From Rhodanobacteraceae bacterium (GTDB lineage Bacteria; Pseudomonadota; Gammaproteobacteria; Xanthomonadales; SZUA-5): a stretch of DNA of 64,000 nucleotides. A program made the translations under genes and the position numbers. A model generated the notes under the pieces. It made no database searches and was not told where the DNA came from. It was given only the letters and a program-made list of their open reading frames with translations. The stretch spans positions 1-64,000 of the forward strand of contig JACKOW010000014.1 in the NCBI GenBank assembly GCA_024234055.1, written 5' to 3'. This document shows, piece by piece, positions 8,767 through 17,895 of the stretch (positions are counted from its first letter, which is position 1; every line of letters begins with the position of its first letter).

Positions 8767-11160
8767 TTGTATCCCACCAGAAGAATCGCGCTCGCCACCG
8801 CTGTTTCCATTGCCTTGTTCATGCCGCTCGCGCATGCGCAGAGCAGTAACCCGACTGGTGCCTTTCAGTTCTTGACCGGACCCCAGCAGGGCGACACCAA
8901 AGCCCTGGCTCTGTCGTATTTTGGTGGTCGCTCAAGGGCGCTGGGACTGACGCCGTCGGACGTGGGCGACATGCTGCTCAAGGATGACTATGTCACCCGT
9001 CATAACGGTATCCGCCACCTTTACTGGCGTCAGCGAATTGGCGGCATCGAAGTATGGAACGCGGACCTCGCGATCAACGTGGCAGCGGACGGCTCCATCA
9101 TCAACATGCACCAAGCATTTGTCCCCGATCTGTCCAGCAAGGCGACGGTGCTGCAACCGGAGATCAATGCAGCGGCAGCCATCAGCTTTGCAGCCAGCGC
9201 CATCGGTACCAACATTCGCGCTCCGTTGATGCTGTTGCGCCAGGACGGTGGGCCAGCTCAAAAAGCGATCTACTCCGGAGCTGGCATCTCGGCAGATGAC
9301 ATTCCCGTGCAGCTCATCTACCAGCCCGTGGAAGATGGTCGCAGCGTGCGCCTTGCTTGGGACATGGTGATTCGCGAGACGGATACAGCCAATTGGTGGT
9401 CGCTGCGTATTGATGCGGTAACCGGCGAGCTGATCGGACAAGTGAATTACATGGCCGAACACGGCTCCGAGAAGGCGGCGGCAGGGGGAACGAGCTACCA
9501 GTATCGTGTCTTCCCTTTCCCTTTCGAGAACCCCGATCAAACCGGGCATCAGCTGGTTAGCGATCCCCATGATCCAACAGCATCGCCCTTCGGTTGGCAC
9601 GATACCAACGGAGTTGCCGGTGGGGAGTTCACCGATACCCGCGGCAATAACGTCAACGCGCAGGATGATCTCGACGGCAACAACGCCGGCGGCACCAGGC
9701 CGAGCGGCACGGGTTCCAACCCCCTGGTATTCGATTTCGCTTTCAATGCCGGGGCTGATCCCGAGGTCGGCAGCAATCTGAACGCGGCGATCGTCAATCT
9801 CTACTACTGGAACAACATCATGCACGATGTGACCTACCAGTATGGGTTCGACGAGTCGGCCGGCAATTTCCAGACCAACAATTATGGAAATGGTGGTGCC
9901 GGAAATGATGCCGTCAATGCCGATGCGCTGGACGCATTGCAGACGGGATCCAACAACAATGCAAATTTCGCCACTCCGCCGGACGGCAATGCGCCGAGAA
10001 TGCAGATGTTCCGCTGGTTGGCACCTGTTGAGCTGGTCGTCGGCAGCCCGCCGGGTATTGCCGGGACCTATGCGGGATCGGCTGCCAGTTTTGGCCCGAT
10101 CTTCACGCTTGCAGGACAGGCGGGCGCTCTTCAATTGGTGAACGACGGCGGCGGCGTGAGCACATCCGACAGCTGTGAGGCCTCGCCACCCGGAAGCTTG
10201 AGCGGCAAGATCGCAATCCTGGATCGCGGTAACTGCGAGTTTGGCCTGAAGGTGCTCAACGCACAGAATGCGGGTGCCATTGCTGCGGTCGTGGTGAATA
10301 ACACCGCAAGCCCGCCGACGATTGCGATGGGGCCAGGCGTCAGCGGCGGATCGGTCACGATTCGGTCCATGATGGTCAGTCAATCAGACGGCAATCTGAT
10401 CAAGGCGCAGTTGCCCAGTCCTGGGGTCAACGTGAATCTGCGATCGTCCTTGCCCCACCGTGACTCGGACATGGATGCCGGCATCATCGCTCACGAATAC
10501 GGTCACGGGATTTCCAATCGTCTGACCGGAGGGCCTTCGAACGCCAGTTGTCTGAGCACGAACCTGCCAGCCAGCGCAATTTCCGAACAGGGTGGTGAGG
10601 GGTGGAGCGATTTCTGGGCATTGGTGTTGCATGCGAAGGCCACAGATACCGCGACAACACCGCGATTCGTCGGAACCTACTCAAGCTTCCAGGCGCCGGC
10701 CACTGGGCCGGGAATCCGCAATTTCCCTTATTCCACCGATCCCTTGGTCAGTCCGCAAACCTACGCGAACGTCGCCACCACCAATGCGCCGCATGGCATT
10801 GGTGAGATTTGGGCTGGGGCGCTGTGGAACCTGTATTGGCAGATGGTGCAGGCCTACGGCTACGACGCCAATCTTTACACCGGCACGGGTGGCAACAACT
10901 TGACGATTCAGCTGGTGGTGGATGGCATGAAGCTGCAACCGTGCTCGCCCACCATGGTCCAGGCCCGTGACGCCATTCTGGCTGCCGATACCGCGAACAA
11001 CGGGGGCGCCAACAGCTGCCGGATCTGGCGGGCCTTCGCGGCCAAGGGTCTGGGTGTCAATGCCGTCGGTGGCACGTTTGCGCGTGGCGACGAGGTCGAA
11101 GATTTCGGTGTGCCGCCCGCGTGCAACAACGATCTGTTCGCCAATGGCTTTGAGGACTGA
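8767..11160 (+). CDS. Secreted M36 (fungalysin-type) metallopeptidase with PA domain, about 797 aa
   Basis: An extracellular zinc endopeptidase precursor. Order of parts: signal peptide ending in PLAHAQ; an FTP-type propeptide with GIRHLYWRQRIGGIEVWN; the start of the M36 catalytic region with YYWNNIMHDVTYQYGF; an inserted PA domain (GKIAILDRGNCEFGLKV, AGAIAAVVVNN); and the zinc motif HEYGHGISNRLTGG (about H576 and H580). The downstream glutamate is probably in EQGGEGWSDFWAL. The protein ends in CNNDLFANGFED, a tail shared with an unrelated secreted protein at 39.1 kb. I propose a TTG start at 8767, eight bases after GGAG, because it begins exactly at the signal peptide. The frame is open upstream to 8641 without secretion features. 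Confidence 0.9.
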   Translation: MYPTRRIALATAVSIALFMPLAHAQSSNPTGAFQFLTGPQQGDTKALALSYFGGRSRALGLTPSDVGDMLLKDDYVTRHNGIRHLYWRQRIGGIEVWNADLAINVAADGSIINMHQAFVPDLSSKATVLQPEINAAAAISFAASAIGTNIRAPLMLLRQDGGPAQKAIYSGAGISADDIPVQLIYQPVEDGRSVRLAWDMVIRETDTANWWSLRIDAVTGELIGQVNYMAEHGSEKAAAGGTSYQYRVFPFPFENPDQTGHQLVSDPHDPTASPFGWHDTNGVAGGEFTDTRGNNVNAQDDLDGNNAGGTRPSGTGSNPLVFDFAFNAGADPEVGSNLNAAIVNLYYWNNIMHDVTYQYGFDESAGNFQTNNYGNGGAGNDAVNADALDALQTGSNNNANFATPPDGNAPRMQMFRWLAPVELVVGSPPGIAGTYAGSAASFGPIFTLAGQAGALQLVNDGGGVSTSDSCEASPPGSLSGKIAILDRGNCEFGLKVLNAQNAGAIAAVVVNNTASPPTIAMGPGVSGGSVTIRSMMVSQSDGNLIKAQLPSPGVNVNLRSSLPHRDSDMDAGIIAHEYGHGISNRLTGGPSNASCLSTNLPASAISEQGGEGWSDFWALVLHAKATDTATTPRFVGTYSSFQAPATGPGIRNFPYSTDPLVSPQTYANVATTNAPHGIGEIWAGALWNLYWQMVQAYGYDANLYTGTGGNNLTIQLVVDGMKLQPCSPTMVQARDAILAADTANNGGANSCRIWRAFAAKGLGVNAVGGTFARGDEVEDFGVPPACNNDLFANGFED

Positions 11161-11228
11161 GCTTCCGGTTCAGCCGCTGTGACCAGCCCACCTGAGCTGA
11201 GGGTACGAGGTGGGTACTTGAGTGAGCA

Positions 11229-11259
11229 GGAATCCGCACGACACCATCGTGCGGATTCC
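11229..11259. terminator. Strong 13-bp perfect hairpin after the M36 peptidase gene
   Basis: GGAATCCGCACGA and its exact complement are separated by five bases (cacca), about 70 bases after the stop codon. There is no T-tract, so it may be a transcript-end stabiliser or a REP-like unit rather than an intrinsic terminator. Confidence 0.5.
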
Positions 11260-11410
11260 GCTCTTCGCCGCGAATCCGGCTCGAGCTGGCTCGGCCGCAC
11301 TGCCGATGGTGGGATCACCGCGAATCGGTTGCGGCTCCAACGTGCACCCGGCGTCCGGACGGCTGGCGTTGAATAGTCTGACGTCCGGCTACCCCCAGGC
11401 CCAGACTTCG

Positions 11411-13132
11411 ATGCAGATACTGCGGCGGGCGGTGCCTTCCGCCGCAGCCATACTGGCGCGTGATCTGCCGGCGCGGCTGGCCAGCGTGCTGGCGGCCCGC
11501 GGCGTCAGTTCGGTGGCCGAGCTGGACCTGCGCGTGAGCGGATTGAGTGCGCCACAGGGCCTGGATGGCCTGGATATCGCGGCGTCGAGGCTGGCCGACG
11601 CAGTCATCGAGAACCAGCGCATCCTGGTCGTGGGTGATTTCGACGCCGACGGTGCCACCGGCACGGCGGTGGCGGTGCGTGGACTGCGGTCGCTGGGCGC
11701 GCGTGATGTGCATTTTGCGGTGCCGGATCGGGCGCGGCATGGCTACGGGTTGTCGCCTGGGTTGGTTGACGAACTGCTGTCCTTGCAGCCTCAGGTATTG
11801 CTGACGGTGGACCAGGGCACGTCGAGCATTGCCGGCGTCGCGCGGGCTGTGGCTGCCGGTATCGATGTGCTGGTCACCGATCACCATCTGCCGGGGGCGG
11901 AACTGCCGGCGGCGCTGGCGATCGTCAATCCCAATGCCTGCGGCGCGCCGCATGCGCTTGCGGCGCTGGCCGGCGTCGGCGTGATGTTTCATGTGCTGGC
12001 TGCCGTGCGTGCCGAACTCACTCGGCGCGACGCGCTGCTGGCGCCGGTGCAACTGGCCTCGCTGCTGGATCTGGTGGCTCTGGGCACTGTCGCCGATCTT
12101 GTGCCGCTGGATCGCAGCAATCGCATCCTGGTGGCGGAGGGCCTGCGGCGGATTCGGGCAGGTCGCGCCAGTACCGGCCTGGCGGCGCTGATCGAGAGCG
12201 CCGGGCGTGATCCCAAACAGCTGCAGGCCAGCGATCTGGGCTTCCAGATCGGGCCGCGGTTGAATGCGGCAGGTCGCCTGGATGACATGGCGCTCGGCAT
12301 CCGTTGTCTGGTTTCCGATGACATCGATGAAAGCCGTGAACTGGCGACCCAGCTGTCTGAACTCAATCGCGAACGGCGATCGGTGCAGGCCGATATGGAA
12401 CGCGACGCGGCGGTCATCGTCGACAATCTGCTCGGCGGGCGGCAGGGCGAACTGCCGTCGGCACTGGTGGTGGCCGATGCCGGCTGGCATCCGGGGGTGG
12501 TCGGACTGGTCGCCAGCCGGTTGGCCGAGCGCTTGCACCGACCCACGATCGCCCTGGCGCCGGCCGCGGAAGGTGCCGAAGAATGGCGTGGCTCGGGGCG
12601 ATCTGTGTCCGGCTTTCATCTGCGCGACGCTCTGGTGGATCTGGATCGTCTGCACCCGGGGCTATTGCTGCGTTTCGGTGGCCATGCCATGGCCGCCGGA
12701 ATGACTGTCGAGGCCGCGCAGTTGGACCGCTTGCGGCCGGCTTTCGAGAGCGTGGTCGATGGTCTGCTGGACGAGGGCCTGCGCACCCGCACGGTCTGGA
12801 CCGACGGCCCGCTGGCGGTGAGTGAATACACCCTGGATCTGGCCCGGGCGATCGAAAACGCCGGACCTTTCGGTCAGGCCTTTCCCGAGCCGCTGTTCGA
12901 CAACGAGTTCGTGGTGTTGAGCCAGCGCGTGCTCAAGGGCAAGCACCTGAAAATGCGCATCCGCGCCAGCGAAGCCGGCGCCACGCCGGTGGATGCGATC
13001 TGGTTCTCCGCCCCCCAGGACGTGCTCGACATCGCACCGACCCGGTTGCGGCTGCTGTACCAGCTGACCGTGGAGCGCTGGCAAGGCGCCGAGAGCGTCA
13101 GCGTGCGCGTGCGCCATGGGTTTGCGGTCTAG
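11411..13132 (+). CDS. recJ: Single-stranded-DNA-specific exonuclease RecJ, 573 aa
   Basis: A 5'-3' single-strand exonuclease of recombination and mismatch repair. DHH-family motifs are in order: VGDFDADGATG (near residue 75), LTVDQGTSS, LVTDHHLPGAELP (DHH near 157), GFQIGPRLNAAGRLDD, then the DHHA1 block with HPGVVGLVASRL and LLRFGGHAMAAGM. The length matches E. coli RecJ (577). The start is the ATG at 11411 (MQILRRAVP); the open frame extends 63 residues upstream without similarity. It is followed by prfB and lysS, the same gene order as in E. coli. Confidence 0.95.
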   Translation: MQILRRAVPSAAAILARDLPARLASVLAARGVSSVAELDLRVSGLSAPQGLDGLDIAASRLADAVIENQRILVVGDFDADGATGTAVAVRGLRSLGARDVHFAVPDRARHGYGLSPGLVDELLSLQPQVLLTVDQGTSSIAGVARAVAAGIDVLVTDHHLPGAELPAALAIVNPNACGAPHALAALAGVGVMFHVLAAVRAELTRRDALLAPVQLASLLDLVALGTVADLVPLDRSNRILVAEGLRRIRAGRASTGLAALIESAGRDPKQLQASDLGFQIGPRLNAAGRLDDMALGIRCLVSDDIDESRELATQLSELNRERRSVQADMERDAAVIVDNLLGGRQGELPSALVVADAGWHPGVVGLVASRLAERLHRPTIALAPAAEGAEEWRGSGRSVSGFHLRDALVDLDRLHPGLLLRFGGHAMAAGMTVEAAQLDRLRPAFESVVDGLLDEGLRTRTVWTDGPLAVSEYTLDLARAIENAGPFGQAFPEPLFDNEFVVLSQRVLKGKHLKMRIRASEAGATPVDAIWFSAPQDVLDIAPTRLRLLYQLTVERWQGAESVSVRVRHGFAV

Positions 13133-13136
13133 CTTG

Positions 13137-13371
13137 AGTGCGAGGGCGCGAGGGCGCGAGGGCGCGAGAAAAGGTCAAGGGGTTCCTGGCTTTGGTGGGT
13201 CCAGACTTGTCTGGACGCTTCTTCCGCATGTAGCCAGGAGCGTCCAGACAAGTCTGGACCCACAAGAGCCCTCAAGCTCATAGCCTTTCTCCTGCCCCGT
13301 GCCCCGTGCCCTCGTGCCCCGTGCCCTCGTGCCCCGTGCCCTCGTGCCCTCGTGCCCTCGTGCCCCAGCCC
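13137..13371. repeat. Intergenic hairpin element with 8-bp arrays (GCGCGAGG / GTGCCCTC) enclosing inverted GTCCAGAC palindromes
   Basis: Between recJ and prfB, a short array of GCGCGAGG units (13137-13168) faces a longer array of GTGCCCTC/GTGCCCC units (about 13295-13371) in inverted orientation. Inside lie two copies of GTCCAGACTTGTCTGGAC (13199-13216 and, inverted, 13242-13259), each with a GCT flank. The array type is the same as in the three insertions inside dnaE2. The element ends about 50 bases before the prfB start, so it probably forms much of the prfB 5' leader or recJ 3' end. Confidence 0.85.
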
Positions 13372-13421
13372 CATGCGGCTCTGCTACCATTCGCGGCTCA
13401 CTTTTTGCCGGATCACCATCC

Positions 13422-14517
13422 ATGGAAACAAATGCGCTCGCCGCGAATCTCGCGGATCTGCGCCAGCGCGTCGATGCGCTGAGGGGGTTTCTTTGACTTC
13501 GACCACAAGCAGGATCGGCTAGACGAAGTCAGCCGCGAACTGGAAGACCCGGATGTCTGGAACAAGCCCGAGCGGGCCCAGGAACTGGGCAAGGAACGCG
13601 CTCGTCTCGAAGCTGTGGTCAAGGGCCTGACCGAGCTGACCCAGGGTATTGCCGATTCGATCGAGCTGCTGGAGATGATCGAGGCAGAGGACGACGCCGA
13701 TTCGCTGGCGACGCTGGAAAAGGATGTGGCCGGCTTCGAGGAACGCGTCGGGCGCATCGAATTCCAGCGCATGTTCAGCAACGCCATGGACCCGAACCCC
13801 GCCTATGTCGACATCCAGGCCGGCGCTGGCGGTACCGAGGCCCAGGACTGGGCAGAAATGCTGCTGCGCATGTATCTGCGCTGGTGCGAGCGCAAGGGCT
13901 TCAGCACGGAACTGCTGGAAGTCAGCGCGGGTGACGTGGCTGGGATCAAGAGTGCCTCGCTGCGGGTCGAGGGCGACTACGCCTTCGGCTGGCTGCGAAC
14001 CGAGATCGGCGTGCATCGGCTGGTGCGGATCTCGCCGTTTGACTCGAACAAGCGCCGACACACGTCCTTTGCTTCCGTGTTCGTGGCGCCTGAAGTCGAT
14101 GACGATATCGAGATCGACATCAATCCAGCCGACCTCAAGACCGACGTCTACCGTTCCTCGGGTGCCGGTGGTCAGCACGTCAACAAGACCGAGTCGGCGG
14201 TGCGCATCACCCACGTGCCCACCAACACGGTCGTGGCCTGTCAGACCGAACGCTCGCAGCACGCCAACCGCGATCGCGCCATGAAGATGCTGAAGGCCAA
14301 GCTGTACGAGCTGGAGGTGCAGAAGCGCAATGCCGAGAAGGATCGGCTGGAAGCCACCAAGAGCGAGATTGGCTGGGGTCATCAGATCCGCAGCTATGTG
14401 CTTGACGATGCCCGCATCAAGGATCTGCGTACCGGGGTGGAGCGGCGCGACACGCAAACCGTGCTCGATGGTGATCTGGATGATTACATCGAGGCCAGCC
14501 TGAAGATGGGCTTGTAG
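13422..14517 (+). CDS. prfB: Peptide chain release factor 2 (RF2), two frames joined by programmed +1 frameshift
   Basis: RF2 recognises UGA and UAA stop codons and triggers peptide release. The first 24 codons (METNALAANLADLRQRVDAL, then RGFL) end at an in-frame TGA at 13494-13496. Skipping one base after CTT continues as FDFDHKQDRLDEVSRELED. The body carries the release-factor core RSSGAGGQHVNKTESAVRI with the universal GGQ, and the RF2-type SPFDSN block (selectivity motif SPF). Total length is about 364 residues, normal for the family. Any annotation starting at the internal ATG at 13615 would truncate the protein. It sits between recJ and lysS. Confidence 0.97.
13482..13497 (+). promoter_or_regulatory. 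prfB: prfB programmed +1 frameshift site
   Basis: An internal Shine-Dalgarno-like AGGGGG (13482-13487) is followed three bases later by the slippery CTT-TGA-C (13491-13497). This is the classic autoregulatory arrangement: low RF2 slows termination at UGA and lets the ribosome slip to +1. Confidence 0.96.
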
Positions 14518-14582
14518 CCGGCATTGTGTTTTCTGGCCTTGGTTCAACCCTGACCAGGAAGCCGTGTCGCAGGTGCGTCCAC

Positions 14583-14662
14583 TGTGGGAGCGGCTTCAGC
14601 CGCGATCCGGGACGTTGGAGTCAGTCGCAGGATCGATCGCTGACAGAGTCCGCTCCCACAGG
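14583..14662. repeat. REP-like pair, family 1, between prfB and lysS
   Basis: TGTGGGAGCGGCTTCAGCCG at the left and GACAGAGTCCGCTCCCACAG at the right form an inverted pair with internal stems. It occupies the 300-bp prfB-lysS gap, in which no gene is visible. Confidence 0.8.
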
Positions 14663-14818
14663 TTCATGGCGCGTGCGCTGCGTGCGGACGACGTCGGCGG
14701 ATCGCGACAACGCGTCCGCAAGGGCTAGAGCAGTGTCTTCACCCTGTTTCGCATAGCGTGCGAGGCGATACGATCCACCTCGACGATAGATTCCCCACTT
14801 CCCAGCCGAGTCCCAACC

Positions 14819-16339
14819 ATGAGTGAAGAGCAGACCCCCGCCAGCTCCAGCGACGACAATCACATCATTGCCGAGCGCCGCGCCAAGCTCGCTAGCTTGC
14901 GCGAGCAGGGCATCGCCTTCCCGAATGATTTTCGCATCGACGCGCTCTGTGCGCCGCTGCAGGCGGAATTCGCCGATCGCGAGCAATGGACTGGCGAAGC
15001 GCTGGATGCGCTGGGCAAGCGCGTGCAACTGGCCGGGCGGATCATGGCCAAGCGGATCATGGGCAAGGCCAGTTTCGTCACCATCAAGGACCAGTCGGGC
15101 AGCATCCAGCTGTTTCTGCAGGGGGCTTCGCTGGGGGAAGTCTACGAGGCCTTCAAGAGCTGGGACATCGGCGACATCGTCGGCGCCGCCGGCCCGCTGA
15201 TGCGCACCCGCACCGGCGAGCTCAGTGTGCGCGCCGATCAGCTTCGCCTGCTGACCAAATCGCTGCGTCCCTTGCCGGACAAGTGGCATGGACTGTCCGA
15301 TACCGAGGTCCGCTATCGCCAGCGCTATGTCGATCTGATCGTCAACGACGAGGTGCGCGCCGTATTCCGGCGGCGTTCCCGGATTGTGAGCTTCATCCGC
15401 CGCTTCCTGGAGCAGCCCGAGTACGGCTTTCTGGAAGTGGAAACGCCGATGATGCACGCCATTCCGGGTGGCGCCACCGCACGACCTTTCGTGACCCATC
15501 ACAATGCACTGGACATGAAGCTGTACCTGCGGGTGGCACCGGAGCTGTACCTCAAGCGTCTGGTGGTGGGCGGTATCGAGCGCGTCTACGAGATCAATCG
15601 CAATTTCCGCAACGAAGGCGTGTCCACCCGGCACAATCCCGAGTTCACGATGCTCGAGTTCTACTGGGCCTACGCTGACTACCGCGATCTGATGGACCTG
15701 ACCGAGCGCATGCTGCGCGAACTGGCGGTCGAGCTGGATGGCAGCACAGTGGTCGCCTACCAGGGCCAGCAGATCGACTTCGGGCCGGCCTTCCAGCGCC
15801 TGCCGATGACGGATGCCGTGCTGCAACGCAACCCGGAAATCTCGCGTGAGGATTGCCGCGATCTGGAGCGCCTGCGCGAACACTGCAAGCGCCTGCGCAT
15901 TCCGACGAAGCCCGATTGGGGCTGGGGGCGTTTGCTGACCGAGATCTTCGAGCTGACGGTCGAGGATCAGCTGATCCAACCGACCTTCATTACCGAATAC
16001 CCGGCCGAAGTGTCGCCGCTGTCGCGTCGCAATGACCAGGATCCGGAAGTCACCGATCGCTTCGAGTTGTTCATCGTCGCCCGCGAGCTGGCCAACGGCT
16101 TTTCGGAGCTCAATGACGCCGAGGACCAGGCCGAGCGCTTTCGTGCCCAGGCCCAGGCCAAGGACGCGGGGGATGCCGAGGCCATGCATTTTGATGACGA
16201 CTACATTCGGGCCCTGGAATACGGCCTGCCGCCGACGGCCGGCGAGGGCATCGGCATCGATCGTCTGGTCATGCTGTTCACCGACTCGGCTTCGATTCGG
16301 GACGTGCTGCTGTTCCCGTACATGCGTCCCGAGGCTTGA
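14819..16339 (+). CDS. lysS: Lysyl-tRNA synthetase, class II, 506 aa
   Basis: Charges tRNA-Lys with lysine. An N-terminal OB-fold (AGRIMAKRIMGKASFVTIKD) precedes the class II catalytic core. Motif 2 is in NFRNEGVSTRHNPEFTML (near residue 263), with the LysS-type EFYWAYADY after it. Motif 3 is GEGIGIDRLVMLFTDS near residue 478, and the protein ends in LLFPYMRPE. The length equals that of E. coli LysS (505). The ATG at 14819 is the only reasonable start. The recJ-prfB-lysS order is conserved in gammaproteobacteria. Confidence 0.97.
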   Translation: MSEEQTPASSSDDNHIIAERRAKLASLREQGIAFPNDFRIDALCAPLQAEFADREQWTGEALDALGKRVQLAGRIMAKRIMGKASFVTIKDQSGSIQLFLQGASLGEVYEAFKSWDIGDIVGAAGPLMRTRTGELSVRADQLRLLTKSLRPLPDKWHGLSDTEVRYRQRYVDLIVNDEVRAVFRRRSRIVSFIRRFLEQPEYGFLEVETPMMHAIPGGATARPFVTHHNALDMKLYLRVAPELYLKRLVVGGIERVYEINRNFRNEGVSTRHNPEFTMLEFYWAYADYRDLMDLTERMLRELAVELDGSTVVAYQGQQIDFGPAFQRLPMTDAVLQRNPEISREDCRDLERLREHCKRLRIPTKPDWGWGRLLTEIFELTVEDQLIQPTFITEYPAEVSPLSRRNDQDPEVTDRFELFIVARELANGFSELNDAEDQAERFRAQAQAKDAGDAEAMHFDDDYIRALEYGLPPTAGEGIGIDRLVMLFTDSASIRDVLLFPYMRPEA

Positions 16340-16866
16340 GCGCGGAAGTGACAGACTGACGCGACGCTTTGTGTCAGCAAGTGCTCTGCTGCGGCAATCC
16401 CCGGCCCATGCCACTGCTCGGAAGGCTGTCTCGCGGGGATCGTGACCCTCCGGTAGCGCCTGTCACCCGACTTGACTCGCCGCCATCGGTCATGGTGAGC
16501 CTGCCCGCCAAGCTGAAGCAGTCGATTCGAAGTTTGCTCTATTGCATTGTTTTTCAATACGTCGCGGCCGATGGAATGGCTCTTGCTAGGCCTCCCTATT
16601 GGTAGTGAAATGTCTGGCAGTGGTTTTGGGGGAGGGCGCTCGCGGAGCGGTTGGCCGCGAGCGTTGTCTCAGACCTGGTTGCGGTTCTGCCGCAGAGGTG
16701 ATTGGCAAATGCGTGCTCATGTGCGAGCTTCCGTACCAGTGCAGGTTTTTGGTCAGATGTTTGCCTTCCGTGCGGAGGCGAGATGAGCTACCGATCGTCC
16801 GATGATTCCTTGATTTCGTTTGATCGCTTCGATAGAAATGCGGCGCGCCGTCAGGGGGATGTTTCC
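16340..16866. other. Intergenic region without recognisable gene
   Basis: About 440-530 bp, noticeably less GC-rich in its centre (around 16535-16560, TTGCATTGTTTTTCAATACG). A GCTCGCGG/CCGCGAGC hairpin lies at about 16638-16662. Open frames here have no protein character. It probably holds the lysS 3' end and the promoter of the PilZ gene. Confidence 0.5.
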
Positions 16867-17229
16867 ATGAATCAGGCTGGGCCTATGACTCCCAATGTGG
16901 GCAAGCGACATCGGCGTATGCCAATCAACTCCGCCGTGCTGATGATGCGCGGTGATGAGTCATGGACTTCAGAGCTGATGGACATTTCGGCAACCGGGGT
17001 GATGGTACGTCGGCCGGTAGACTGGATCGGCCAACGCGGCGATCGCTTTGTACTGGACATGCTGTTCGGCGACGAACTCAACATCCACGTTGAGGCCAAG
17101 GTGGCCCGGGTAGCGGACGACGAGGTCGGGTTCGCCTTTTCGCAGATACCGTCGGACAAGGAAGCGCCGCTGTGGAACCTGCTCGGCGGCTATGCCGACA
17201 GCCTGGAAGTGTGGAGCGACGAGTCCTGA
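16867..17229 (+). CDS. PilZ domain protein, about 120 aa
   Basis: A small single-domain c-di-GMP receptor candidate. The PilZ signature is present: an arginine-rich RHRRMPIN segment (the RxxxR element) and, about 30 residues on, DISATGVMVRRP (the D-x-S-x-x-G element), followed by beta-strands ending in DEVGFAFSQI. Two starts are possible: ATG 16867 (MNQAGPM), seven bases after GGGGGA, or ATG 16783 (MSYRSSDD), four bases after GGAGG, which adds 28 residues. I list the shorter form because the domain begins soon after it. No enzymatic partner domain is attached, so the target is unknown. Confidence 0.82.
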   Translation: MNQAGPMTPNVGKRHRRMPINSAVLMMRGDESWTSELMDISATGVMVRRPVDWIGQRGDRFVLDMLFGDELNIHVEAKVARVADDEVGFAFSQIPSDKEAPLWNLLGGYADSLEVWSDES

Positions 17230-17290
17230 AGGCAGGCAGCGCTGCATGGTGACGCCTTGAGCTGCGTTGGCACCTGCAGCAGCGCTGCGA

Positions 17291-17764
17291 CTACTCGAAC
17301 AAGTTCAGCAGTTGCCACCCGTATGCCGCGCCGACGCAGCCGACGACGGCAAATCCGGCGGCACCCAGCAGCGCCATTCTGCCCATCCACGCAGCGCGAT
17401 CCCCGTACACAACTTTGCGCGCCATCAGCAGACGTGCCCCGGCATGCGGGAAGCGCTGCTCACGGATCGCGGCGAGCGCGCCTTGGGCGATGACCGCGCC
17501 GGTGACCAGTCCCACCAGCGCCAGCAACAGGAAGCAGCCGCGTGCCAGCATGATGAAGCGGCCAGCAGCCAGTTCGGAGTCGCCCGCGACCAGACGCGCC
17601 TGTATGTTCGATAGCTCGTTTTGCAGCGCCAGCAGCAACAGAGCACCCACAACCGTGATCAGCAGCAGGGCGGCAAGGGTGCGTCGGCGTTCGGCGGGAT
17701 CGGCTGGATGAATTTCGGGCTCAGCCGCAGCCGCACTTGAAGCATCAGGCAAGTCAGGCATCAT
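17291..17764 (-). CDS. Small membrane protein, 157 aa
   Basis: Not recognised. The first 28 residues are acidic and Pro/Ala-rich. Three hydrophobic segments follow: LAALLLITVVGALLLLAL, FLLLALVGLVTGAVIAQGAL and MALLGAAGFAVVGCVGAAYG. They are separated by a polar stretch with EREQRFPHAGARLL-like basic residues. The pattern suits an inner-membrane protein with three helices. Two adjacent ATGs (17764 and 17761) are possible starts. It is read away from the neighbouring acetyltransferase gene and separated from it by about 130 bp, which probably contains divergent promoters. Confidence 0.7.
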   Translation of the reverse strand: MMPDLPDASSAAAAEPEIHPADPAERRRTLAALLLITVVGALLLLALQNELSNIQARLVAGDSELAAGRFIMLARGCFLLLALVGLVTGAVIAQGALAAIREQRFPHAGARLLMARKVVYGDRAAWMGRMALLGAAGFAVVGCVGAAYGWQLLNLFE

Positions 17765-17895
17765 GACCTCAAGAGGACTCCGTCATCGACGACAAGTCTG
17801 CACTGCTTTGTCGGGCAGGTGGGCGCGATCCCGACCGGCGCGCCCGCTGGCCCGATGGTCGCCACGGTTACGAGCTTTCGAAGCGGAGGGGCAGC

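Noticed and set aside
13295..13371. Short tandem repeats considered as a CRISPR array
   Set aside because: Units are 7-9 bp and contiguous without spacers, and no cas gene is present.
13422..13496. prfB interrupted by an early stop codon, possibly a pseudogene
   Set aside because: The stop lies in the canonical AGGGGG-x3-CTT-TGA-C context; this is the programmed frameshift of RF2 and not a mutation.
14621..16414. A 597-codon minus-strand frame opposite lysS
   Set aside because: Antisense to an intact lysS with all class II motifs; composition typical of a reverse-frame artefact.
16702..16866. N-terminal extension of the PilZ protein up to 16702
   Set aside because: The upstream codons are Cys/Ser-rich without family character; starts with ribosome-binding sites exist at 16783 and 16867.
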